Source: a virus
Reading direction: 5' to 3' (one strand)
DNA: 21,098 nucleotides
IMG/VR virus record: IMGVR_UViG_3300005841_000243
Location: 1-21,098 of that record
This document shows, one piece after another, positions 15,122-21,098 of this stretch. The notes beneath the pieces were generated by a model, which saw only the letters and a list, made by a program, of their open reading frames with translations, ran no database searches and was not told the DNA's origin. A program made the translations under genes and the position numbers. Numbering within the stretch: position 1 is the first letter of the stretch; each line of letters starts with the position of its first letter.

Positions 15122-16962
15122 TAACCCAAGTCTCCAGTCAGCACCCAAGTATCTGTTGCAACCTTAATAAGAGTAGCAGCAGAGAATTGCGCCCGGAGAC
15201 CAAGAGAAGAAGCGTATTGAATTGTAACACCAGCACCAGCAGCCACAGTTACTTTACCCGCACCAGATTGGTAGAAATCAACAGTAGCACCAACTGCCCA
15301 GGGTACAGTTGAGTTCGGAGGGATGGTAAAAGTAACCGCTGTACCAGCTGTAAACTGAACCAGTTGAGGCTCGTCAGTTTGAGCTAGAGTATAGCTCGTA
15401 GTCGCAACTGTACGGACTGACGGATACCGGCGATTATCAACGTAGTCCTTACGAGTTGCATGGTTAGCGGCTGATGGGGTAGCAGTCAGTAAAACTGTAG
15501 GAGCTTGGACAGTGAGTCCAGAAATAATGCCAGTATCGGTAAATTGGAAATCAATACCATTATTACCAATATCGAAGAACCAGCCCTGTGAGGTTCCCTG
15601 AATGGTACTGTAGATAGTACCGCCACCAGCATCCGTCCAGTAGATAATGTTGCCATTGCCCTTCATCTGCAAGTAGGACGTGGCGGCAATACCATCAGCA
15701 GTAACAGATTGAGCAGTAAGGGGGCCAGTCATGGTATCCCCGGCCTTAAGAACCCTTAGGTTATCAGCAGTAGATTGTGCCGTGGAAACTGGCTTTGCAG
15801 AATCAGATGTATTCGATACCTGGTCTAGACCAAGAGTGGCTTTGATTGCTGCTATTGATGTGTCATCCAGAATAGTTTTGGCAGCAGGTGTAACCACACC
15901 ACTATCAAACATCCAAGTAGCACCGCTAGCAGAAACGACAATATCACCTTTGTCACCGTCCGTAACACTTGAGCCTCCGCCCCCTGGCGGTGCAGTCCAG
16001 ATACCATCAGCTCTTAGAAAGTTAGTTGTTCCTCCACCAGAGGCAGGAACTGTACCTTTTGTTGTGGAAGTGAATAGAGCAACTACTGCATCAATGTACT
16101 GCTTCGTAGCCGCTTCTGTAGGATCAATGGGATCAGCAGCTAAGTAGAACGGCTTAGTGACGGAGATAGCAGTGTCACCAACAAAGACTCTCGTAGAGCC
16201 GTTGGTCATCAACTTCAACAAGTTACCAGGACCAACCGTTGTCAGCGCAAGATCGGCCGAACCTTGTAACTGGGCAGGAGCCTGTAGGACTAGACTACCT
16301 GTCAAAGTTCCACCAGCTGTTGGCAGATATAATCCAAGCGCTGTCGCTAATTGGGAGTCTACGTATGACTTTGATGTGGCATGGTTATTAGCTGCTGGGG
16401 TTAAAGAGCCACTAATGATGAAACGATCAGCTTGACCTGGGCCAGTAGTAGAAAAGCCGGATGCTGCATAACCTGCAACATCTAACGTGCTCCGCATTGC
16501 AGCGATAGAAACGTCGTCTAATAGAGTCTTTGCAGCCGCTGTAACAATCGTGGGATCAAACATCCACGTTGCACCAGAGGCAGAGACAATGATATCACCT
16601 TTGTCTCCGTCAACTACTCCACCAGCACCTGGGGGAGTAGCCCAAGTACCATCTGCACGAAGGAAGGTAGCAGTTCCGCCAGGACTTGTGGCAGTAACTG
16701 CTGGAAGAGCTTGAACAATGACAGCCTGCTTCACACGAAGCGGAGTCATTACTTTGCTGTTATCTACTCCAGCTTCCGCCTCAGTCTGTGTGGCGATTGG
16801 AAGCGAGCCAATAAGAGCAAGAGGATTACCGTTTACGAAAACAGTGCCCCAGATATCGAGTACCGAACCATTGAGCAGAGTCAGCTTTAGGTTCTGATCT
16901 GCGTAATGGTTTCTGAAGTCGTAGCTAACCGTGTCCTGAACGAGACTCGGAACTGGGGGCAT
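15121..16962 (-). CDS. Tail fibre protein, 613 aa
   Basis: The ATG at 16962 has AGGAAG 8 bases upstream, just after the post-capsid terminator. The N-terminal part (VSYDFRNHYADQNLKLTLLNGSVLD) is likely the virion-attachment domain, followed by the common fibre motif TEAEAGVDNSKVMTPLRVK (about 60-78). Two copies of a ~70-residue module (FLRADGxW...GDKGDI(I/V)VSASGATWMFD...AAKTxLDD) occur at about 95-162 and 309-378. Three NHATxKxYVD / EAATKQYIDA elements (about 193, 283, 500) are the repeats typical of trimeric fibres. The C-terminal ~100 residues (YTLAQTDEPQLVQFTAG...VDFYQSGAGKVTVAAG...TWVLTGDLG) form the beta-rich tip domain common in actinophage fibres. Role: receptor binding. Confidence 0.82.
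   Translation of the reverse strand: MPPVPSLVQDTVSYDFRNHYADQNLKLTLLNGSVLDIWGTVFVNGNPLALIGSLPIATQTEAEAGVDNSKVMTPLRVKQAVIVQALPAVTATSPGGTATFLRADGTWATPPGAGGVVDGDKGDIIVSASGATWMFDPTIVTAAAKTLLDDVSIAAMRSTLDVAGYAASGFSTTGPGQADRFIISGSLTPAANNHATSKSYVDSQLATALGLYLPTAGGTLTGSLVLQAPAQLQGSADLALTTVGPGNLLKLMTNGSTRVFVGDTAISVTKPFYLAADPIDPTEAATKQYIDAVVALFTSTTKGTVPASGGGTTNFLRADGIWTAPPGGGGSSVTDGDKGDIVVSASGATWMFDSGVVTPAAKTILDDTSIAAIKATLGLDQVSNTSDSAKPVSTAQSTADNLRVLKAGDTMTGPLTAQSVTADGIAATSYLQMKGNGNIIYWTDAGGGTIYSTIQGTSQGWFFDIGNNGIDFQFTDTGIISGLTVQAPTVLLTATPSAANHATRKDYVDNRRYPSVRTVATTSYTLAQTDEPQLVQFTAGTAVTFTIPPNSTVPWAVGATVDFYQSGAGKVTVAAGAGVTIQYASSLGLRAQFSAATLIKVATDTWVLTGDLG
15823..16038 (-). repeat. Tail fibre internal duplication, copy B
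   Basis: Encodes residues about 309-380, matching copy A over FLRADGxW, a Pro/Gly linker, DGDKGDI(I/V)VSASGATWMFD and AAKTxLDDxSIAA. The offset to copy A is about 215 residues, and nucleotide similarity is visible, for example the shared CATCCA and ATATCACCTTTGTC segments on the plus strand. Confidence 0.85.
16477..16680 (-). repeat. Tail fibre internal duplication, copy A
   Basis: Encodes residues about 95-162, the N-terminal copy of the module described at 15823-16038. The GDKGDI-SASGATW core is almost identical between copies, while the surrounding segments have diverged, consistent with an old duplication or module shuffling between fibres. Confidence 0.85.
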
Positions 16963-16990
16963 TGAACCAACTTCCTAAAGAAACGGCACA

Positions 16991-17025
16991 AACCCCTCCT
17001 ACCTGCGGACTAGGTAAGAGGGGTT
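16991..17025 (-). terminator. Hairpin terminator after the capsid gene
   Basis: The arms at 17012-17025 and 16991-17004 form a 14-bp stem with a single G-U wobble and a 7-base loop. On the minus strand the stem ends GGGGTT and is followed by a moderately T-rich stretch (TGTGCCGTTTCTTT), so it reads as an intrinsic terminator for leftward transcription. It fills most of the only sizeable gap (16963-17054). Because the fibre start lies only about 29 bases beyond it, partial read-through or a downstream promoter is expected. Confidence 0.75.
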
Positions 17026-17054
17026 CGATACCGTCTGCTGAAACTAGCGGCGGA

Positions 17055-18254
17055 CTAGATTTCAGTGATGTTGGTCAGCTTGCCATGAGCGTTACGCTGG
17101 TGCGTACCGATCTGCCAATACTGCTTCATCATGGCCTCGAACGCATCGTAGTCCGTGATCCACTGAAGAACAGAACCGGCCCGATCTTCCCAGTACCAGT
17201 CCTTGTCACGCCAAATCTTGATTTCAGATTCGGTGATGAAGAACATGTTCTTGTCCGGGCAATCAGGATCGGCCACAACAGGCAAATCCTTTTCACCGTA
17301 CATGAACGAAAGACCGGTGAGACCACCATCAAAGGTCTTTGGCTCATTGTACCGACGGAGGGAAGTGAGGATGTTCCAGTACGAACGGCGAACACCGAGC
17401 GAACAGAAAATGGCGGACGGAATCTTTCCACCTGCACGGCGGATTTCATCCATTGCCTTAATCATGGCAAGTTCGGTGAGAGTTGCCGTGGTGGAATCCT
17501 CGTAGGAAGCCCACTTTGACGTAGTAGCCGGGTCCAGAGTGTGAACCGTACCAGTTGCGTCAATGATCTTGTTAAGACCCATCGGCTCCTGATCGTAGTC
17601 ACCAACACGGGACACATAGTTACCGACAACAGCGCCAGCAACAGCGGTATCAACCGTGAAAGTAGTTGAGGTCAGAATTGCCTGGATGACCTTTCCACCA
17701 CCACCTGAAACCGGAGTTCCAGCAGCAGTGATATCAATAACCATTCCAACGTCGAGATGGTTAGTTGAGTCAACCGTGATTGTGGTACCAGTTGAAGGCG
17801 AGGCGACCTTTGCCTTGATACCGGAGGCAACTGCGGCATCAATGTGCCCGTAAACCACCCGGTTCTCATCCTTGGCAATGTCGTCCTTCAAGCCATCCAT
17901 TTCCATGTCCATTGCGGACGTGAATGATTGGCGGTTGGATTCTGCCAAAGCAATGAGCGGACCTGAAAGACGAACACGACCGTATCCGTACTTCAGGCTT
18001 TCTTGCGCCGGCTTCAGACCTTGACGGCCAGCCGGAGCTAGTTGAACGTTCTCACCACGGTATGAGATACCGGCGTTACGGGAGATACGAACGGGGAAAG
18101 TGACGTACTTACCACCAACCGCATCTGTTGCAGTACCTTCTGCGGTACGCTCAATGCGCTTCATGGTAAGGCGCTCACTTGGGAGCTGATCGTTTACGTT
18201 ACCCTCATAGATTTCCTTGAGGATAGCGGAAACTGTGGCCAGGGTTGCGGACAT
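17055..18254 (-). CDS. Major capsid protein, HK97-type fold, 399 aa
   Basis: The ATG at 18254 overlaps the scaffold stop (TAATG). A longer frame from 18422 would run through the scaffold gene and adds 56 residues of non-capsid-like sequence, so I reject it. The N-terminal helix (LATVSAILKEIYEGNVNDQL) and the segment GGKYVTFPVRISRNAGISYRGENVQLAPAGRQGL precede a Ser/Thr/Val-rich insertion (about 165-230). The C-terminal half (AIFCSLGVRRSYWNILTSLRRYNEPKTF..., then WITDYDAFEAMMKQYWQIGTHQRNAHGKLTNI) matches the A- and P-domain pattern I associate with actinobacterial podovirus and siphovirus HK97-fold capsids. Placement after portal and scaffold is diagnostic. It forms the icosahedral shell. Confidence 0.88.
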   Translation of the reverse strand: MSATLATVSAILKEIYEGNVNDQLPSERLTMKRIERTAEGTATDAVGGKYVTFPVRISRNAGISYRGENVQLAPAGRQGLKPAQESLKYGYGRVRLSGPLIALAESNRQSFTSAMDMEMDGLKDDIAKDENRVVYGHIDAAVASGIKAKVASPSTGTTITVDSTNHLDVGMVIDITAAGTPVSGGGGKVIQAILTSTTFTVDTAVAGAVVGNYVSRVGDYDQEPMGLNKIIDATGTVHTLDPATTSKWASYEDSTTATLTELAMIKAMDEIRRAGGKIPSAIFCSLGVRRSYWNILTSLRRYNEPKTFDGGLTGLSFMYGEKDLPVVADPDCPDKNMFFITESEIKIWRDKDWYWEDRAGSVLQWITDYDAFEAMMKQYWQIGTHQRNAHGKLTNITEI

Positions 18255-19075
18255 TATTCTCCAAGTCCTTCTAGTGCTGCCATTACGGCGTTGCGCCGAT
18301 CTTGCCCTCTCAGTTTTTTGGCGTTCACCTGATCCACTGGTACACCACCCTGACCCCCCAAGACTCTTGGGGCTTGTCTTTGTGCACCAGTCTGATTGTA
18401 TTTGCCTAACATCTGCTTCCACTCCTGCATAGCTTGTTGCACATTACCGTGCTCAGCTAGCCGGACTAGAACCCAGTTGTCATCGAAGTCACCGAACCTA
18501 TTATGCATCATGTCAAGCACGTTGTCAAGTTGTGCATTTTCCTCAGCAGATTGCTGCTGAGCTTCTAGGTTCTGACGCCACTCACGAAACTCTTCTAGCT
18601 CCTGAGAAACGTTCTGCTGGAAGATTTCGTTTGGGTCTGGTTCTTCGTAGTCTCCACCTGCGTAGAACTCTTGGTCATCTGACATTTCCTCTGCCTCCAA
18701 TTGCAGAATGCGAGCTAGTTCTTGATCGAATCCATCACCGTACTGTTCCTGTAGACCGTTCCACATGATACGGAAGACATTTTCAGGATCAGCCTGGAAA
18801 TTGCGGGCCAGGTTGATATACTTCTGAAGTTCCTCGATGGGAACTCCGAGGTTCTCGTAAGGCTTTAGCCTTCCAGAATAGTCCTGAAACTTCTTTGTAA
18901 CTCCTGCATCCCAATCCTTAACATACCTGCCAACAACCTCACGATCTTGTGCAGGAATCTTGGCCAGGAATGGTGATGCTAGGGATAGATCCTCTTGGGG
19001 TTCAGCTTGGCTAGGTTCGATATCGGAAGAGTCTCCGTTATCAGAACCCCCGAAGCTAATTGCCGCTGGGTCCAC
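18254..19075 (-). CDS. Capsid scaffolding protein, 273 aa
   Basis: I choose GTG at 19075, with AAGGAAG (19084-19090) 8 bases upstream and a 20-base overlap with the portal end. The ATG at 19162 would add a His-rich N-terminus that is only the other frame of the portal's poly-Pro tail. The protein is mostly helical and acidic (ELEEFREWRQNLEAQQQSAEENAQLDN; EEMSDDQEFYAGGDYEEPDPNE), with predicted coiled coil, and ends in a small basic helix (NAKKLRGQDRRNAVMAALEGLGE), as typical scaffolds bind capsid through a basic C-terminal helix. Position between portal and capsid genes is the main evidence. It is probably required for procapsid assembly and released afterwards. Confidence 0.82.
   Translation of the reverse strand: MDPAAISFGGSDNGDSSDIEPSQAEPQEDLSLASPFLAKIPAQDREVVGRYVKDWDAGVTKKFQDYSGRLKPYENLGVPIEELQKYINLARNFQADPENVFRIMWNGLQEQYGDGFDQELARILQLEAEEMSDDQEFYAGGDYEEPDPNEIFQQNVSQELEEFREWRQNLEAQQQSAEENAQLDNVLDMMHNRFGDFDDNWVLVRLAEHGNVQQAMQEWKQMLGKYNQTGAQRQAPRVLGGQGGVPVDQVNAKKLRGQDRRNAVMAALEGLGE
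18500..18528 (-). promoter_or_regulatory. Candidate capsid promoter inside the scaffold gene
   Basis: Minus-strand TTGACA (18523-18528), 17-base spacer, CATAAT (18500-18505): 11 of 12 matches to the housekeeping consensus. A transcript starting near 18493 would cross the end of the scaffold gene and give extra mRNA for the capsid start at 18254. A second TTGACA lies inside the spacer (18511-18516). Confidence 0.4.
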
Positions 19076-21098
19076 TTTCTGTACTTCCTTGATCGGGTGG
19101 TGGTGGTGCTTGGTCAGGTGCAGTTCTGGGACTTTGTGTCTCAGACGTTCCCTGCTTAGCAATATCGTCAGCCTGCGCTGCGTTCCGCTCTTTCAGCAGT
19201 TCCATCTTGTGTTCATCTACGTGTTGCTGAATGATGGCCTGGATATCAGGCGTGAGGAATTCGTATTCTTGACTCTTTTGGTATGCTTCATGTTCCTCAA
19301 CATGAGTTTCGTGTGCGTCGTACGGGTTAACAGTGACGTTGTAAGTTTGCGGCTGTCCGGTCGCTGGATCAATTTGCGGTTCTCCAGTCATAGGATCACG
19401 CATAACGTCAGTCTTGTACGACGGAGTAGGCATACCAGTCGTTGGGTCAATTTGTTGTTGTGTAGTTGTGTCCGGTTTGTATAGAGGTTGGCCATGAGAC
19501 ATAGAGACGTTTTCACGTTGAGCTTGACGTGCATCTAGCATTAGCTCATCGTACATCTTGTCTGTCTCAGACATTTGCAAGTAACGCAAAGCCTTTGTGG
19601 GTTCGATGGCTCCCATCTTCATCAACTCAGTGATGAATGCCTGTTTTGCCGCTACAGACCTGGGAGCCATCGAACCCGATTCAACCCGGAAGTCCATTCT
19701 CGGGTTGAGATCGGTGGCCTTGAATTCACGAACTTCCATTGCCTGGTTCTTGGAAGTCATGCGAACGATTCTGTCCTCAGGCCAATAGTCATGCACATTT
19801 GCAAGAACCTGCACGCCAGTTTCTTGCACAGCATTCTCTATGGACTGTACGGTGTGATACAGAATAGTATCGTTCTCTTCAGAGAGGTAAGCAATAGCTG
19901 AAGCAGCTTCAACACCTGGGGGAGTCCTTCCCTTAGAGACTTCGTACTGAGACGAAATGTCATCCATGTCTCTAACGACAATATCCAGGTCATTACTTAC
20001 GCTGGGAGATAGTTCTGGCTGCTCTAGGGGCTTGGGGGGATCAAACCCCATTTGCACAGCCAGAAGTAGACCGGGCTTAGCATTCCACTTACGAGTGTCG
20101 AATGCACCGGCAGTGTACCACCACTGAGGTTTCCCAGCTAGGTTCCTGCTCTCCAACATAATAGAGCGAGTTTTATTGTACTCTTTCTGTGGCCCGATCA
20201 GAGACTTGATTACGGACTCACCGTAGAACATCCCTGTAGGGATGTGGTCGATCTTTACGAATGGGAAATGACCATGACGATACGGGAACTCATGGTTGTA
20301 GCTCTTCATTCCTGCTTCATCAGACTTTGGAGCCGTGATTTCTGATGAATCTTCTACAGGTTGTTCCTGAGTTGGCGGCATACCAGGAAAACCTACAGGG
20401 GGCCGCTGGGGCATTTGTGGAGGCATACCCATTGATGGGTCCATTCCACCCTGCAATTGGGCCATTATCCCTTCGATAGAGGGCGGGCCTCCCATTTCCG
20501 CTCCCATATCCCCGGCCATTTGCTCTGGCATTCCACCAGGTAAACCCTCCGGGATTTCTGGAGCCTCGAATACGTAGAGGATTTTGCCCTCTCCGTAGAC
20601 GAACATTGAGCCGTTCGGGAAATCTTTACACGGCTTGACGTAGACTTCCTTGACGTAGCACTGCTTTGTAGCCTGTTGCTTGCTCTGCTTAATTCCAATA
20701 GACGAGAGAAAGCGGCTGTCAATGACGGTCGAGCTGGAATCCGTGCCTGCTTCAAGTTCCACTCCATAAGTGGTATAGACATCTTCTGGGTTCAGCGTAC
20801 GAGCGTGGATGAAATACGGTTCATCTTCAATCTCTGTACACTGTAGGTTCGGTACAAAGGTATGGAAGGTGGTTACCGCTTCAAAGTCGATCTTTCCTGG
20901 TTGTCCGTCTTGTTCTAGTTTGTTGGGGTCGTAGTAGTTCTTGATGAATCCGCTTCCGCAGATACATGCCCAAAACGTAGCCTCCAACCGTCTCCGGTTA
21001 AAATGCTTCGTTTTGAGCAAGTATTCTGCGATGGAATCACCTGCCATTGCTGCCAAGCGGTCAGACTCTTCCGTCGAATCAGGCACACAGAAGAACTG
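19056..21098 (-). CDS. Portal protein (5' end outside the window), at least 680 aa
   Basis: The frame is open to the right edge; the GTG at 21086 is only an internal codon. Numbering from that codon: residues 17-50 (SIAEYLLKTKHFNRRRLEATFWACICGSGFIK) are typical of portals; HGHFPFVKIDHIPTGMFYGESVIKSLIGPQKEYNKTRS (about 271-308) is the core wing/stem motif; SGSMAPRSVAAKQAFITELMKMGAIEPTKALRYLQM is a conserved C-terminal segment, followed by HETHVEEHEAYQKSQEYE. A Met/Pro/Gly-rich stretch (about 178-262) interrupts the region before the core motif. The protein ends in a Pro-rich tail (QAPPPPDQGS) and TAG. It would form the dodecameric DNA gate. A 17-bp inverted repeat lies inside the coding region. 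Confidence 0.87.
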   Translation of the reverse strand, partial: QFFCVPDSTEESDRLAAMAGDSIAEYLLKTKHFNRRRLEATFWACICGSGFIKNYYDPNKLEQDGQPGKIDFEAVTTFHTFVPNLQCTEIEDEPYFIHARTLNPEDVYTTYGVELEAGTDSSSTVIDSRFLSSIGIKQSKQQATKQCYVKEVYVKPCKDFPNGSMFVYGEGKILYVFEAPEIPEGLPGGMPEQMAGDMGAEMGGPPSIEGIMAQLQGGMDPSMGMPPQMPQRPPVGFPGMPPTQEQPVEDSSEITAPKSDEAGMKSYNHEFPYRHGHFPFVKIDHIPTGMFYGESVIKSLIGPQKEYNKTRSIMLESRNLAGKPQWWYTAGAFDTRKWNAKPGLLLAVQMGFDPPKPLEQPELSPSVSNDLDIVVRDMDDISSQYEVSKGRTPPGVEAASAIAYLSEENDTILYHTVQSIENAVQETGVQVLANVHDYWPEDRIVRMTSKNQAMEVREFKATDLNPRMDFRVESGSMAPRSVAAKQAFITELMKMGAIEPTKALRYLQMSETDKMYDELMLDARQAQRENVSMSHGQPLYKPDTTTQQQIDPTTGMPTPSYKTDVMRDPMTGEPQIDPATGQPQTYNVTVNPYDAHETHVEEHEAYQKSQEYEFLTPDIQAIIQQHVDEHKMELLKERNAAQADDIAKQGTSETQSPRTAPDQAPPPPDQGSTESGPSGN
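19599..19677. repeat. Perfect 17-bp inverted repeat within the portal gene
   Basis: The arms at 19599-19615 and 19661-19677 are perfectly complementary over 17 bases and enclose 45 bases. Read on the minus strand, the first arm encodes GSMAP and the second MGAIEP. The mRNA could form a long hairpin. A run this long within 80 bases is unlikely by chance, though the protein there is also a conserved portal segment. Confidence 0.8.
20301..20555 (-). other. Met/Pro/Gly-rich low-complexity insertion in portal
   Basis: Residues about 178-262 of the portal (counted from the codon at 21086) contain ten Met plus many Pro and Gly, in patterns such as GGMPEQMAGDMG, GGMDPSMGMPPQM and PGMPP. It separates a beta-strand (KILYVFEAPEIP) from the conserved FPYRHGHFPFVKID segment and is probably a flexible loop. 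Confidence 0.6.

Noticed and set aside
15122-15148. ATG at 15148 for the lectin-like gene
   Set aside because: It overlaps the fibre end by 28 bases, whereas ATG 15121 forms the TAATG junction used elsewhere in the operon.
10748-16962. Tape-measure or programmed frameshift of a long-tailed phage
   Set aside because: No long helical tape-measure gene or overlapping assembly-chaperone pair with a slippery site was found; the proteins fit a short tail instead.
18255-18422. N-terminal extension of the capsid gene to ATG 18422
   Set aside because: It would overlap the scaffold gene by about 170 bases and adds Arg/Thr-rich, non-capsid sequence; the ATG at 18254 sits in a TAATG junction.
19076-19162. 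His-rich N-terminus of the scaffold (HHHH)
   Set aside because: It is the alternate frame of the portal poly-Pro tail; the GTG at 19075 has a good Shine-Dalgarno.
20228-20245. Short hairpin ACATCCCT-GT-AGGGATGT
   Set aside because: Only 7-8 bp with almost no loop, inside the portal gene and without a T-run; no support for a regulatory role.
1-21098. tRNA genes, CRISPR arrays, insertion sequences, integration sites
   Set aside because: No cloverleaf, regular spaced repeats, transposase or integrase sequence was seen; genes leave almost no intergenic space.

Overview
The window is a late-gene segment of a tailed-phage genome, most probably a short-tailed (podovirus-type) phage of a Gram-positive host. 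Every convincing gene lies on the minus strand, so the transcriptional order runs from high to low coordinates. Podovirus morphology is inferred from a portal, scaffold, HK97-fold capsid, adaptor-like protein and beta-propeller-like tail nozzle, with no tape-measure, sheath, major tail tube or tail-assembly frameshift gene. A Gram-positive, probably actinobacterial, host is inferred from the capsid, the small capsid-side proteins, the M15-type endolysin and the frequent GTG/TTG starts; GC looks close to 50 %. The exact host cannot be read from the sequence. Terminase, replication and lysogeny genes are absent and must lie outside.

Layout in order of expression: (1) Head module, 21098-17055: portal (5' end cut by the window edge), scaffold, major capsid protein, then a strong hairpin terminator at 16991-17025. 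(2) Adsorption module, 16962-14444: a 613-residue tail fibre with internal duplications and a 225-residue concanavalin/LamG-like protein. (3) Connector and tail module, 14447-10748: two small conserved head-tail-region proteins, an adaptor, a 562-residue tail nozzle-like protein, and a 213-residue appendage protein. (4) Lysis module, 10751-9260: a small basic protein, a previously untracked 28-residue acidic ORF, an M15 endolysin with a strong internal ribosome-binding site, and two overlapping membrane proteins (holin candidates). (5) Putative ejection module, 9252-2: two small basic proteins, a Pro-rich protein, a Lys-Ala-Pro/Tyr repeat protein, a 1209-residue Gly/Pro/Gln-rich protein, and a 1205-residue internal virion protein.

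Genes are packed almost without gaps. Eleven junctions are stop/start overlaps (TAATG, ATGA or GTGA), which points to strong translational coupling inside one long transcript. The longest gene-free gap is 92 bases (16963-17054) and holds the terminator plus the fibre ribosome-binding site. Candidate internal promoters precede the capsid, adaptor and holin genes, and together with the post-capsid terminator could set relative dosage of capsid, tail and lysis proteins.

The most unusual part is the left third: five or six consecutive, largely disordered or repetitive proteins. Several carry a related short basic amphipathic motif (QKAAxxR / NLAxIARxR / RLQKxAxVxK), which could be a shared virion-targeting or membrane-active tag. 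The endolysin internal start, the 28-residue acidic ORF and a perfect 17-bp inverted repeat inside the portal gene are the other points most worth checking.
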